A DNA stretch of 64,000 nt from an uncultured SAR116 cluster alpha proteobacterium (GTDB lineage Bacteria > Pseudomonadota > Alphaproteobacteria > Puniceispirillales > Marisalimonadaceae): assembly GCA_902592615.1 (NCBI GenBank), contig CACJFI010000001.1, forward strand, positions 119,980 to 183,979, written 5' to 3'. The notes below the pieces were generated by a model. That model made no database searches and had not been told where the DNA came from. It saw only the letters and a program-made list of their open reading frames with translations. The position numbers and the translations under genes are program-made. Every line of letters starts with the position of its first letter. Within the stretch, counting starts at the first letter, position 1. Shown piece by piece: positions 39,341 through 49,174 of this stretch.

Positions 39341-40657
39341 ATGAATATTAACAGAAGAAATATTTGGTCATTATCTTGGCCTTTGATAATTGCTAATTTC
39401 ACAATTCCCCTAGTAGGCCTTACCGACACTATAATTATGGGTCATATGCCCGAAAGCACATATATTGCAGCAATAGCACTTGGGGGTATAGTATTCAACT
39501 TTATGTATGCAGGATTAAATTTTTTAAGAATGGGAACAACTGGAATAGTATCTCAAAAACTAGGTTCTAAAGATTTTGATGAAGTGTTTTTAAGTTTGTT
39601 AAGACCATTAATTATAGCTCTTTTAATTGGAATCATTTTATTTTTATCAAAAGAATTTCTATTCAATTTATCAGTTTATTTTTTAACTCCTGATGAAAAA
39701 TTACATAAACTATATAAAGAATATCTCTTCGTAAGAATGATTGGCTTGCCGGCTGGATTGTTGAATATAGTATTTTTAGGTTGGTTTTTTGGAATGCAAA
39801 AAACAAGAGCAGTGATGATTCAACTTATCACCATCAATGTTGTAAATGTAATTTGTTCTTTATATTTGGCAGTTGTTTTAGATTATGGAATTTTTGGTGT
39901 AGCGCTAGGTAGCGTTTTAGCACAATTTTCTGGACTTTTTATGTCAATTGTAATTTTTTCATATTCAATAAAAAAATTAAATTTAGAAACTTTAAATTTT
40001 AAAAAGTTTAAAAGTATATCAAGATTTCTTAAATTATTTTCTATTAGCAAAGATTTATTTATAAGAACAATGCTAATGGTTTCAGTTCAAGCATACGTTA
40101 TCAAAAAAGCAGGTCTTATTGGTGTTGACCAGCTTGCTACAATTGAAATTTTATTAGTAATTTTTAGTTTGTCATCATATTCATTAGATGCGTTTGCACA
40201 TTCTGCTGAATCTTGTGTAGGTGTTTCTATTGGTTCTCAAAATAAAAGAAATATTTATAAAGCAATAAGAATTACAACTGAATTTGCTTTATTTTTTTCA
40301 ATATTTATTGGTATTATTTTGTACCTTTTCGAATTTTATCTAATTTCTATTTTTACTGATATAAGCGTATTAAGAGATTTAATATTAGGATTATGGGGAT
40401 TAGTCATTATTACACCATTTATATCTATGTCAGCTTTTCAATTGGATGGAATTTTTATTGGCTCAACATTAGCTAAAGAAATGCGAAATTGTATAATATT
40501 TTCATCGTTATTTTTTTTCATTATTTTAGAATATTGGTTTGAAAATAATTTAGATTTAAAAGAGTTATATTCTTGTTTTCTTTTATTTCTAATTTCAAGG
40601 GGAGTTTTTTTAACGATATATTTACCTCGCGTTTTTAAATTGGTAAAAATTGATTAA
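39341..40657 (+). CDS. MATE-family efflux transporter
   Basis: 438 aa, twelve membrane helices in two MATE repeats. The N-terminal IWSLSWPLIIANFTIPLVGL, then TDTIIMGH, and the second-half start (SVQAYVIKKAGLIGVDQLAT) follow the family pattern (DinF-like branch). Exports cationic or hydrophobic compounds by Na+ or H+ antiport. In line with rraA upstream and a small membrane-protein gene downstream, likely a single transcript. Confidence 0.92.
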   Translation: MNINRRNIWSLSWPLIIANFTIPLVGLTDTIIMGHMPESTYIAAIALGGIVFNFMYAGLNFLRMGTTGIVSQKLGSKDFDEVFLSLLRPLIIALLIGIILFLSKEFLFNLSVYFLTPDEKLHKLYKEYLFVRMIGLPAGLLNIVFLGWFFGMQKTRAVMIQLITINVVNVICSLYLAVVLDYGIFGVALGSVLAQFSGLFMSIVIFSYSIKKLNLETLNFKKFKSISRFLKLFSISKDLFIRTMLMVSVQAYVIKKAGLIGVDQLATIEILLVIFSLSSYSLDAFAHSAESCVGVSIGSQNKRNIYKAIRITTEFALFFSIFIGIILYLFEFYLISIFTDISVLRDLILGLWGLVIITPFISMSAFQLDGIFIGSTLAKEMRNCIIFSSLFFFIILEYWFENNLDLKELYSCFLLFLISRGVFLTIYLPRVFKLVKID

Positions 40658-40666
40658 GGTTTGATA

Positions 40667-41098
40667 ATGATTAATGAAAAAGTAGAAACTAACAAAATAT
40701 TTTTTAGAAGAATTATTTTATTAATGGTTTTTACAGTGATATTGACAGGTTTAATTCCAAGTATTTTTGATTTTGAAAAATATTATGGTATCAGTCGTTT
40801 CATAAACCCTGGCTACACATCAGTATTATTAGATGGTAAATTTGAACTATATGCTTCAATATTTATGTCTTTTTTTTCACTTATTAGTCTGATTTTAATA
40901 TATTTTTTTGTGCCGATTGGGAAATATTTTTTTTTAGCATATTTTTCTTTAAATTTTTTTTTAATTATGTTTGGTGGTGATATTATCAATTATGGTTTCT
41001 TGTATCCTTTAGAATGGTTAAAAAATGTAACTGAAGCCTTATTGTTATATCAAATGTTCTTAGGTGGAAATAAAGAAAATTTTCGAACAAAAATTTAA
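40667..41098 (+). CDS. Four-span membrane protein of unknown function
   Basis: 143 aa from the ATG at 40667 behind AAGG; a TTG six bases earlier is also possible. Four membrane segments (IILLMVFTVILTGLIPSIF, LYASIFMSFFSLISLILIYF, a following YFFLAYFSLNFFLIMFG, and a short C-terminal one). Nine bases after the MATE gene. No family assignment is firm. Confidence 0.65.
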   Translation: MINEKVETNKIFFRRIILLMVFTVILTGLIPSIFDFEKYYGISRFINPGYTSVLLDGKFELYASIFMSFFSLISLILIYFFVPIGKYFFLAYFSLNFFLIMFGGDIINYGFLYPLEWLKNVTEALLLYQMFLGGNKENFRTKI

Positions 41099-41145
41099 AA
41101 TTAATTTTTCATTTTATAAAATCTTGAAAATTAAATTTCATTAAT

Positions 41146-42660
41146 TTAAATTAAAGTCTTGTTTTCAATAAAATCATTTGCTTTTTCAAATATCATTTGT
41201 TTTCTATCCTCATTCATTCTCTCCAATGATTTAACCAATATTGCAAGTCTTGGATTGCTTTTGAAAAAAGCTATATTATCATTCATAAACATCCAATATA
41301 ATCCATCAACTATATCGCACCACTCATCTTTTTTATAATTACTCATTTTTAAAATGTAGTTGGAGCCACATGAATAAGGTTTCGTTGCAAATATCCCACC
41401 GTCTGCGAATGTACCCATTCCATAAACGTTAGGTACCATTACCCAGTCAGAGGAATCTACAAACATTTCCATAAACCATTTGTATATTTCATTAGGATCT
41501 ATTTTTGACAGATTCATTATATTACAAATTATCATTAACCTTGGTATGTGGTGTGTGTAACCATATTTTATACAATCTTTTATTGTATCATCTAAAGGTG
41601 TGATACCAGTAGTGCCTTCATACCAATCTGTAGTTAATTTTCGATCATGTTTCCAAAAATTAGAATTTTGTTCTTCTTTCCCTTTATAATGATATATACC
41701 TCTAATAAATTCTCTCCATCCAATAATTTGCCGAATGAAACCCTCTAAGGAATTGATAGGAATTGAATTTAACTTCGCAAAGTCTAACGCTTTTTGAATG
41801 ACTTCATTAGGTGTTAAAAGGCCCATATTAAGTATTGGACTAATTGCGCTATGAAAAAGAAAATTATTTTCCGAAACTACAGCATCCTCGTAATCTCCAA
41901 AATTAAAAAATTTTTCTTTAAAAAAATCATCTAACCAATTTAATGATTCTTCTCTGTTTGTTGGCATCCATAAGTTATCTGCTAAACCTGGATGGTCTTT
42001 AAATTTTAAATTAATAATTGACTTTAAATCATTGATATTATTATTTAAATTTGTATTATGAATTTTTGGTAATAAAGTATTTTTAGGAATTTTTTTTCTA
42101 TTCTCTTCATCATAGGACCATTTCCCTCCAATTGGTTTATTATTCTCATCAATAAGAATATTCATTTTGGTTCTTATTTTTTGATAAAAACTTGCCATGC
42201 GTATTAGCTTTTTTTGTTCATTCGCAAACTCAAAAAAGTTATCCCTTGAAGTTAAAAACATAGGGCTTTGAAATAATTCATAATCAATATGTTTTTGATT
42301 TATAAATTTGATAATTTTATCTTCAAAATCATTGTCTTCAATTTCAAAATATTTTAATTTTTCGATATCATGATCTTCAATTACTTTAAGTAACTTATCT
42401 TCATACTTGTCATGAAAACTTTCTTCATCAATTGAATGATAAAATACAGTGTAACCATTTTGGATTAGATTATCTCTATACTGCCTCATTGACCACAAAA
42501 ACATTAAAATTTTTAATTTATGATGTTTATGATTAGTAGTTAAGCCAAAATCTTCAGCCATAAAAATTTTGTTAACTTTAGTCTTTCTTATATAATCAAT
42601 TGGAAATAATTGATTACCTAAAATAATTAATATTTCTTTATCAGGCATATTTTTACTCAT
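41146..42660 (-). CDS. Cryptochrome/photolyase-related protein (FeS-BCP group) with an altered cluster site
   Basis: About 504 aa from the ATG at 42660, which overlaps the racemase-like gene by eight bases. It belongs to the deoxyribodipyrimidine photolyase-related group (prokaryotic (6-4) photolyase type). Seen are an N-terminal Rossmann domain (IILGNQLFP), the group signature GGKWSYDEENRKKIP, FIRQIIGWREFIRGIYHY, and the FAD region THHIPRLMIICNIMNL, then VMVPNVYGMGTFADGG. In PhrB-type enzymes four cysteines hold a [4Fe-4S] cluster. Here the YCxxC...C segment reads SNYKKDEWCDIVDGLYW, so most ligands are missing. A flavin-only enzyme is implied. DNA repair or light sensing. Confidence 0.88.
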   Translation of the reverse strand: MSKNMPDKEILIILGNQLFPIDYIRKTKVNKIFMAEDFGLTTNHKHHKLKILMFLWSMRQYRDNLIQNGYTVFYHSIDEESFHDKYEDKLLKVIEDHDIEKLKYFEIEDNDFEDKIIKFINQKHIDYELFQSPMFLTSRDNFFEFANEQKKLIRMASFYQKIRTKMNILIDENNKPIGGKWSYDEENRKKIPKNTLLPKIHNTNLNNNINDLKSIINLKFKDHPGLADNLWMPTNREESLNWLDDFFKEKFFNFGDYEDAVVSENNFLFHSAISPILNMGLLTPNEVIQKALDFAKLNSIPINSLEGFIRQIIGWREFIRGIYHYKGKEEQNSNFWKHDRKLTTDWYEGTTGITPLDDTIKDCIKYGYTHHIPRLMIICNIMNLSKIDPNEIYKWFMEMFVDSSDWVMVPNVYGMGTFADGGIFATKPYSCGSNYILKMSNYKKDEWCDIVDGLYWMFMNDNIAFFKSNPRLAILVKSLERMNEDRKQMIFEKANDFIENKTLI

Positions 42661-43828
42661 AAACACTTAAATTAGAGGTATTTGCTTTTATAAAGTCCCA
42701 ATCATATTTAACTCCTAACCCAATTCCATCAGGCACAGGAACAAAACCATCTTTATTTATACAATCAATCATATCACTGTAGCCACAAGTGTATACTGGA
42801 GCCATTGTATTAGGACAATCAGGACCGACTAGAGCAACTTCATAAAAATTCGTATTTCTAGTAGCAGCCATTACATGCCTATGAGCTGGTCCGCAGGCAT
42901 GGATTTCAACATCTACTCCAAAAGATTCTGCTAAGTGTGAGATTTTTATTGCTCCAGTTATGCCCATGTCATATTCCGGATCAGATCTAAGAAAGTCAGT
43001 TCCTCCAGCAATAAGAAAATCACATTTGGTTTCTAACCCTCTAATATGTTCAGTTTGCAATATTGGAGTTTTTAACATCTCCCTAAGACGTTTATGTGAA
43101 AAAGCAGACACTCCACTATCTCTATATGGATCTTCTAACCAAAAGAAATTTGCTTCATCACATGCTTTCCCAACATATAGTGCATCGGCAAAAGTTTTCA
43201 GTTGGCATGCTGGATCAAGCATTAAAGTCATTTTATCTCCAACTTTTTTTGCCACATGTAAAACATTTTCTGCTTCTTCTTTTGCATTTCCTTCATGCCA
43301 CCCGTGTATTTTAAAGGCTTTGTAACCCATATCAGAACATTGTTCAGCAAAATCAGCAAAAGCTTCCTTACTATCTAAACCACCATTTCTGTCACCATGA
43401 TAAGTACTTGCATATGCTTTGAGATATTTTCTGTAACTTCCTAATAATACAGCAATTGAACAATTTAATTTCTTACCAGCCCAATCCCACAATGCAATAT
43501 CTAATGGGCCATGGCCCATATGATCAAACTGCCGAAGTTCTCTTTTGAAGTCATCATATATTTTTTCTCTTTCTTCAGCATTATATTCTAATAATTTGGG
43601 AGCCAACATTTTAGCTTGTGCGCAAGCTGCCTGATTGCCTCCCCAGTGAGTAACATACTCACCCCTACATCCATCCTTAGTTTCGATTACAACCGCAAAC
43701 TTATCTAATTTAATAGATTGGCCCTTAGAATATCCCACTGCTCCAATTGTGTTAGCATTAGTCAATAGTCCTAAATTTATTGCTGCGTGTGTAAACTCGT
43801 GTATTTCAACTTTTTTAATTCGGTTCAT
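42653..43828 (-). CDS. Enolase-superfamily enzyme (mandelate racemase/sugar-acid dehydratase type)
   Basis: 391 aa from the ATG at 43828, chosen for the GGGA site upstream; an in-frame start at 43858 adds ten residues. The N-terminal capping domain precedes the barrel. The barrel holds the K-x-H catalytic motif in AFKIHGWHEG, the first metal Asp in LMLDPACQ, Glu in FFWLEDPYRD, Glu in QTEHIRG, and a closing histidine in DVEIHACGP. K-x-H with a later His is characteristic of the mandelate-racemase subgroup. Substrate probably an acid sugar or alpha-hydroxy acid. It overlaps the photolyase-like gene and diverges from an FMN-dependent alpha-hydroxy-acid oxidase, which may act on a related compound. 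Confidence 0.88.
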   Translation of the reverse strand: MNRIKKVEIHEFTHAAINLGLLTNANTIGAVGYSKGQSIKLDKFAVVIETKDGCRGEYVTHWGGNQAACAQAKMLAPKLLEYNAEEREKIYDDFKRELRQFDHMGHGPLDIALWDWAGKKLNCSIAVLLGSYRKYLKAYASTYHGDRNGGLDSKEAFADFAEQCSDMGYKAFKIHGWHEGNAKEEAENVLHVAKKVGDKMTLMLDPACQLKTFADALYVGKACDEANFFWLEDPYRDSGVSAFSHKRLREMLKTPILQTEHIRGLETKCDFLIAGGTDFLRSDPEYDMGITGAIKISHLAESFGVDVEIHACGPAHRHVMAATRNTNFYEVALVGPDCPNTMAPVYTCGYSDMIDCINKDGFVPVPDGIGLGVKYDWDFIKANTSNLSVYE

Positions 43829-43954
43829 TTTTTTCCCATTCAAAATATACATAGACAAAATTTAAAAAACTTATATGTATGTAACTACTAGTAAAAATTT
43901 TAAGAATTATTATTTAAAAATAATTATTACTTTATTTCATGTAAAGGAAATTAA

Positions 43955-45103
43955 ATGAATTTAAATGATTGTCATAACTTTCAAGATTTTAGAAAACTAG
44001 CTAGAAAAAGACTTCCTTCACCTATATTTCACTACATAGATGGCGCAGCCGATGATGAAGTTACATATAATAGAAATACTGCTGCTTATAATGATGCTGA
44101 TTTAATACCAAATGTACTTAGAGGGGTTGAAAATGTTGATTTATCCACAACTATTTTTGGAAAAAAATTAGATTTACCCTTTTATTGTGCTCCAACTGCT
44201 TTACAAAGACTATTTCATTATGATGGAGAAAGAGCTGTTGGAAAAGCAGCACAAAAATTTGGAACTATGTTTGGAGTATCATCATTAGGAACAGTTAGTG
44301 TTGAAGAGATATCTTCTATCGTTTCAACACCTAAAATGTTTCAATTTTATTTTCATAAAGACAGGGGTCTTAATGACAGTATGCTTGAGAGAGTTAAAGC
44401 AGCTAAGTTTGATGTTTTGGCCCTTACTGTTGATACAATCACAGGAGGCAATCGAGAAAGAGATCTTAGAACTGGCTTTACATCGCCACCTAGACTAACT
44501 CTGGCTAGTTTATTTAGTTTTGCATCTAAGCCAATGTGGGCAATAAATTATTTGACAAAACCTAAATTTGAATTACCACAACTACAAGATCATGTGAGTG
44601 AAGGAACAAACACAGCAACGTCTATAGGTAACTATTTTTCATCAATGTTAGACCAATCTATGAATTGGAAAGATGCTGAACGTTTATCTTCAAAGTGGGG
44701 TGGTCATTTTGCACTAAAGGGTATAATGAGTGTTGAAGATGCCAAAAAAGCTGTTGATATTGGCTGTACTGGTATAATGGTTTCAAATCATGGTGGTAGA
44801 CAATTAGATGGAGCAAGAGCACCTTTTGATCAATTAGCTGAAATTGTTGATGCTGTAGGAGATAAAATTGATGTTATTTGTGAAGGTGGAATCCAAAGAG
44901 GCACTCATATATTAAAAGCATTATCAGTTGGTGCAAAAGCTTGCTCTGGTGGAAGGTTATATTTATATGCTTTAGCTGCAGCTGGTCAAAAGGGTGTTGA
45001 AAAAGCTTTAGGTATATATCGAAGTGAAATTGAAAGAGATATGAAACTAATGGGATGCACTAGCATTAAAGAATTAAATAGATCAAATATAAAATTTAGA
45101 TAA
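43955..45103 (+). CDS. FMN-dependent alpha-hydroxy-acid oxidase/dehydrogenase (LldD-like)
   Basis: 382-aa TIM-barrel flavoenzyme. The N-terminal FRKLARKRLPSPIFHYIDGA, then DDEVTYNRNTAAYND, the FMN site LPFYCAPTALQRL, the catalytic histidine and arginine in SNHGGRQLDGA, and CEGGIQRGTHILKALSVGA (FMN phosphate) define the family. It oxidises L-lactate or another L-2-hydroxy acid to the keto acid. 126 bases from the divergent enolase-superfamily gene. Lactate specificity is not certain. Confidence 0.93.
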   Translation: MNLNDCHNFQDFRKLARKRLPSPIFHYIDGAADDEVTYNRNTAAYNDADLIPNVLRGVENVDLSTTIFGKKLDLPFYCAPTALQRLFHYDGERAVGKAAQKFGTMFGVSSLGTVSVEEISSIVSTPKMFQFYFHKDRGLNDSMLERVKAAKFDVLALTVDTITGGNRERDLRTGFTSPPRLTLASLFSFASKPMWAINYLTKPKFELPQLQDHVSEGTNTATSIGNYFSSMLDQSMNWKDAERLSSKWGGHFALKGIMSVEDAKKAVDIGCTGIMVSNHGGRQLDGARAPFDQLAEIVDAVGDKIDVICEGGIQRGTHILKALSVGAKACSGGRLYLYALAAAGQKGVEKALGIYRSEIERDMKLMGCTSIKELNRSNIKFR

Positions 45104-45123
45104 AAAATTAAATTGGCAAATTA

Positions 45124-45798
45124 TTGAAATCAAATTTGAAACTAATTTCAAGAGTTTTTTTAATAACTTCAGTTCCTAAAACAACTTGGAGTTCATATAA
45201 ACCTGATAATATCACGCCAAAATTAGAGACTTTTTTTTTATTATGTTTCGGTTTGTTTTTATTTGGTCTAGGTGAAAGTATATTAATAATTTCTCTAAAT
45301 GGCGTTACACCGTGGACAGTCTTAGCCGAGGGCATCGCTAAGAAATTTAATATTGGGGTAGGTTTATCCACGTTTTATATAAGTTGTACGGTATTAATTT
45401 TATGGTTCCCGTTAAAACTTAAACCTGGATTAGGCACTATCATGAATATAATTATAATTGCATTAACAATGGGTGGTTTAATACCATTAATTCAATTTTT
45501 TAATAAAATCTTTAATCCTTTTTTTTTATCTTTTTTGGGAACATTTATAGTTGCTTTTGGTAGTGGTATTTATTTAGTTGCTAACCTTGGCCCTGGGACT
45601 AGAGATGGTTTAATGACTGGAATTGCTAAAAACTATGACAAACCTATTAGCTTAATTCGTTTCAGCATAGAATTTTTTATAGTTTTTTTAGGTTGGCTTT
45701 TAGGAGGTACTTTTGGCATTGGAACAATTATTTTTGCAATTTTTATAGGACCATTTATATCATTAAGCCTAAAGTTAATTCCAATGTTAAAAAGATAA
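45124..45798 (+). CDS. YczE/YyaS/YitT-family membrane protein
   Basis: 224 aa from a TTG, with five to six membrane spans. The pattern FGLFLFGLGESILIISLNGV followed by TPWTVLAEG, and later ANLGPGTRDGLMTGI, is that of YczE-type proteins (G-x-G-P-x-D-x-L/x-x-G-x). Function not established in general. 20 bases after the hydroxy-acid oxidase gene and possibly co-transcribed with it; converges with the TSUP gene. Confidence 0.82.
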   Translation: MKSNLKLISRVFLITSVPKTTWSSYKPDNITPKLETFFLLCFGLFLFGLGESILIISLNGVTPWTVLAEGIAKKFNIGVGLSTFYISCTVLILWFPLKLKPGLGTIMNIIIIALTMGGLIPLIQFFNKIFNPFFLSFLGTFIVAFGSGIYLVANLGPGTRDGLMTGIAKNYDKPISLIRFSIEFFIVFLGWLLGGTFGIGTIIFAIFIGPFISLSLKLIPMLKR

Positions 45799-45802
45799 TA
45801 AC

Positions 45803-46546
45803 TTAAATTGTTTTTGCAAAAAGCATTATACCAAGGATGACTAATGTTACTAAAATACAGTTTCTAAACTGTTTTTGATTAATCTTATCCCTTATTTTTG
45901 TTCCTATCTGTTGAGCTATCAAAGCTGGTATTATTAATAATAAGCTCACAATAAGATCTTGCTTTGTAGCAAATCCATAATAAATTAATGAACCATATAA
46001 AGGAAAAGATCCAATAAAGTACATAGTTGATACTGTTCTTACAAATTTCTCTTTTGGTAAGTCTACTGCAACTAAATAAGCTAACATTGGTGGCCCGTAG
46101 ACTGTTGACAATCCTCCCAATATTCCAGATCCAAAACCAATTATAGATGTTATTATTCTTTCGTGTTTTTTATTAATATTATTATTAATTTTAAAACCAA
46201 AACAATTAACTAAAGCTGCAAATATTATTAAAATTGCGATTATTTGCGTGATAGTATTAAGATTAATTTCAAGTATAAGCCTAGCACCTATGATTAGTCC
46301 AAAAACCAGGAATAAAAACATTGGCAAAAACCTGTAGCTACTGATACCCTGTTTTAATTTCATTTGTAAAAAATTAGTTAAAAAAATTGGAGCACAAAGT
46401 AAAACCATTGCTGTGGTAACTGGCACTGCGAATGCAATTAATGGCAAAGCAACCATTGGCATCCCAAATCCAATAGTGCCTTTTATTATTCCACCGGCCA
46501 TTACTGCTAATATTATCACAATTACTATTGTTGGGTCATTATACAT
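45803..46546 (-). CDS. TSUP-family (TauE/SafE) permease, paralogue 2
   Basis: 247 aa. GGIIKGTIGFGMPMVALPLI and GFGSGILGGLSTVYGPPMLA are the two TSUP motifs. The protein aligns without gaps in most parts with that at 23098-23847 (for example TTAMVLLCAPIFLTNFLQMK against TKAMMLLCFPVILTNLIQMN), so the two are paralogues with perhaps different anions. Convergent with the YczE-type gene, four bases apart. Exports sulfite or organosulfonates in known cases. Confidence 0.88.
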   Translation of the reverse strand: MYNDPTIVIVIILAVMAGGIIKGTIGFGMPMVALPLIAFAVPVTTAMVLLCAPIFLTNFLQMKLKQGISSYRFLPMFLFLVFGLIIGARLILEINLNTITQIIAILIIFAALVNCFGFKINNNINKKHERIITSIIGFGSGILGGLSTVYGPPMLAYLVAVDLPKEKFVRTVSTMYFIGSFPLYGSLIYYGFATKQDLIVSLLLIIPALIAQQIGTKIRDKINQKQFRNCILVTLVILGIMLFAKTI

Positions 46547-46630
46547 TGTTAATCTTTAAAAAGTATGTCATTGATAGTAACGTTTGTATTATAACACTTA
46601 ACAAGTAAAGCTCTAATTTTGTTTAGTTAA

Positions 46631-47206
46631 ATGAATGATTTGATAAATTTTCTTAAAACCAGAAGGTCTACAACTGCTAAAACTATGATTGCCGGTCATC
46701 TTAACGAAAGTGATCTAGCTGATATTTTAGCTTGTGGTATCAGAGTGCCAGATCATGGTGCTTTAAATCCTTGGTCTTTAACTGTTATTAGAGAAAAAGC
46801 AAGATCTAGAATAGGTAAAAAGATTTTAGTTCCTGAATATATTCTAAAAAATCCTGATGCAACACCAGAAGAATTAGATTTTGAAAAAAATAGATTTTTA
46901 AGAGCTAGTGCAGTAATAGCAGTATTATTTAAACCAGTTTCACATCCTAAAATACCTTTATGGGAAATGGAATTATCTACTGGAGCAGTATGTTCAAATA
47001 TACTTGTTGCCGCCCAATCTTTAGGTTATGCCGCTCAATGGCTAACTGAATGGTACTCTTACAATAATAAAATGATAAAAGAAATTGGTGGGAATCCTAA
47101 AACTGATAAAATAGCAGGTTTCATTTATGTTGGAGATAAAGAAAAAGAGCCAGTTGAAAGAAGAAGGCCAAAAACAGAAAACGTGATTAATTTTTTAACA
47201 GAATAA
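46631..47206 (+). CDS. Nitroreductase-family protein
   Basis: 191-aa FMN-dependent oxidoreductase of the YdjA-like subgroup. FLKTRRSTTAKTM at the start (R-R-S for FMN phosphate), LADILACGIRVPDHGALNPW, then a central ELSTGAVCSNILVAAQSLGY, and AGFIYVGDKEKEPVERRRP at the end match the subgroup. Physiological substrate unknown. Convergent with the threonine dehydratase gene with a two-base gap. Confidence 0.9.
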   Translation: MNDLINFLKTRRSTTAKTMIAGHLNESDLADILACGIRVPDHGALNPWSLTVIREKARSRIGKKILVPEYILKNPDATPEELDFEKNRFLRASAVIAVLFKPVSHPKIPLWEMELSTGAVCSNILVAAQSLGYAAQWLTEWYSYNNKMIKEIGGNPKTDKIAGFIYVGDKEKEPVERRRPKTENVINFLTE

Positions 47207-47208
47207 TT

Positions 47209-48192
47209 TCAAATTTCTTGTTCTTTTAGGCAATTTTCAAAAATTTCCTTATCAACATTCCCACCAGATGCGATTACTAAAACATTCTTATTTGTAATAT
47301 CTATTTTTCTGAAAATGGCAGCAGCTAGCGCGACTGCACCACCTGGTTCCAAAACAATCTTAAGATGATTAAATGCTGTTTTCATTGCACTCAAGGTTTC
47401 TTCATCTGTAACTGATATTCCAGAGGTTAGATTTAATCTGTTAATTTCAAAAGTAATTTTCCCAGGTTTTTCGGCTAATAACGCATCACAAATAGATTTA
47501 TGTTTCATTGAATTTGAAATTATACATTTTTTTTCAAGAGACTTTTTTGTGTCATCAAAATTCTCAGGTTCAACAGAATATATTTTAGCATTTTTAAATT
47601 TTTCTTTTATTGCTGTACTAATTCCAGCAATAAGGCCACCACCACCGCAACAACATAAAACAATGTCAGGAGTAATATTAATTTGATTTAATTGATCGAT
47701 ACTTTCTATACCTGCAGTACCTTGTCCAATTATAACATTTTCATCATCAAATGGAGGAATAATCGTAGCATTTAATTCCTTAGCCATTTTTTTCCCAATT
47801 TCTTCTCTATTTTCTTTGTTCCTGTCATATTTTATAATAGTGGCACCCCAAAAAGCAGTTCCATTCAGTTTGGCTTTAGGTGAATCTTCTGGCATTACAA
47901 TTGTTGATTGACGACCTGTTATTTTTGATGCAGCAGCAACTGCTTGTGCGTGATTTCCACTTGACCAGGCCACAACTTTTTTAATATCTGACGGAAGCTG
48001 TAGAATTGAATTCATAGCCCCTCTAAACTTAAATGCTCCTATAGTCTGAAGGTTTTCCGCTTTTAAAAAAATATTAGATCCTAACTTTTCATTAATGTAT
48101 TTAGATTGCAGTATAGGTGTTCTTATAATTTTACCCTCTAATCTTTTAGATGCCTCTAAAATAGAATTATATGTTACTTTACTATTAACCAT
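47209..48192 (-). CDS. Threonine/serine dehydratase (PLP-dependent, no ACT domain)
   Basis: 327 aa, fold-type II PLP enzyme. The PLP lysine is in AFKFRGAMN (near residue 54), the substrate loop in WSSGNHAQAVA (near 76), and the phosphate loop in CCCGGGGLIAGI (near 178). The closing SGGNV loop is near 314. The length and lack of an ACT regulatory domain point to the catabolic (TdcB-like or serine racemase-like) group rather than biosynthetic IlvA. Produces 2-oxobutanoate or pyruvate plus ammonia. Confidence 0.9.
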   Translation of the reverse strand: MVNSKVTYNSILEASKRLEGKIIRTPILQSKYINEKLGSNIFLKAENLQTIGAFKFRGAMNSILQLPSDIKKVVAWSSGNHAQAVAAASKITGRQSTIVMPEDSPKAKLNGTAFWGATIIKYDRNKENREEIGKKMAKELNATIIPPFDDENVIIGQGTAGIESIDQLNQINITPDIVLCCCGGGGLIAGISTAIKEKFKNAKIYSVEPENFDDTKKSLEKKCIISNSMKHKSICDALLAEKPGKITFEINRLNLTSGISVTDEETLSAMKTAFNHLKIVLEPGGAVALAAAIFRKIDITNKNVLVIASGGNVDKEIFENCLKEQEI

Positions 48193-48283
48193 TTATATAT
48201 TTCTAGATTCTTTATTGTATATCTTGTTAAATTTAAATGACATGAGTATGATAAACAAATTATTTTTTTTGTGGAGGTATTTT

Positions 48284-49159
48284 ATGTTATTTCATGGTTC
48301 ATACACTGCTTTATTAACTCCATTTAAAGATAATAAAGTAGATTTTGATGCTTATAGAAAATTAATAGATTTTCAGATAGAAAATGGAACAAATGGCTTA
48401 GTTCCAGTTGGAACAACTGGCGAATCGCCCACTTTGTCTCATGATGAACATAAGAAACTTGTAGAAGTGTGTATAGACCAGTCAAATAGAAGAGTTCCTG
48501 TTATAGCAGGAGCAGGTTCAAACTCTACAAATGAAGCTGTTGATTTTGTTAAACATGCATGTTCTGCTGGAGCTGATGGTTTGTTAGTTGTTACGCCTTA
48601 TTATAATAAACCTACGCAGTCAGGATTAATAGCTCATTATAATGAACTTATTAAAAATTCAAGTAAACCAATAATAATATATGATATACCAGGTCGTTCT
48701 GTAATAAAGATGAATGATTCTACCATGGCTAAACTAGCTGAAAATGAACTAATAGTTGGTACAAAAGATGCAACTGCTGATTTAGCAAGACCTACGAGGT
48801 TACAAAATTTAATTGGTGAGGATTTTATTCAATTATCTGGTGAAGATGGTACGGCATTGGCTTATTTAGCTGCAGGAGGTCATGGTTGTATATCTGTTAC
48901 ATCAAATATTGCCCCAAAATTACTTTCAAGGATGCACAATGCATGGAAACAAGGAGATATTTTAACTGCTCAAGAAATAAATAAAAAAATAATGCCTTTA
49001 CATGACGCATTATTTTATGAAACAAGCCCAGGTCCACTTAAATATGCTGCATCTTTATTAGGACTATGTTCATCTGAGGCAAGACTTCCAATTGTAGAAA
49101 TTGAGGAAGTAAGTAAAAAAAACGTTAAAGATGCTCTTGGAAAAGCAGGATTACTCTAA
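48284..49159 (+). CDS. dapA: 4-hydroxy-tetrahydrodipicolinate synthase
   Basis: 291 aa from the ATG at 48284, placed by the GGAGGT site at 48273-48278. Class I aldolase of lysine and peptidoglycan synthesis, joining pyruvate and aspartate semialdehyde. GTTGESPTLSHDEH holds the Thr-Thr proton relay, VVTPYYNKPTQ the catalytic Tyr, and VGTKDATADL the Schiff-base Lys. Full length. First gene of the housekeeping run ending with parC. Confidence 0.96.
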   Translation: MLFHGSYTALLTPFKDNKVDFDAYRKLIDFQIENGTNGLVPVGTTGESPTLSHDEHKKLVEVCIDQSNRRVPVIAGAGSNSTNEAVDFVKHACSAGADGLLVVTPYYNKPTQSGLIAHYNELIKNSSKPIIIYDIPGRSVIKMNDSTMAKLAENELIVGTKDATADLARPTRLQNLIGEDFIQLSGEDGTALAYLAAGGHGCISVTSNIAPKLLSRMHNAWKQGDILTAQEINKKIMPLHDALFYETSPGPLKYAASLLGLCSSEARLPIVEIEEVSKKNVKDALGKAGLL

Positions 49160-49174
49160 TTACTTGTATTTTGA

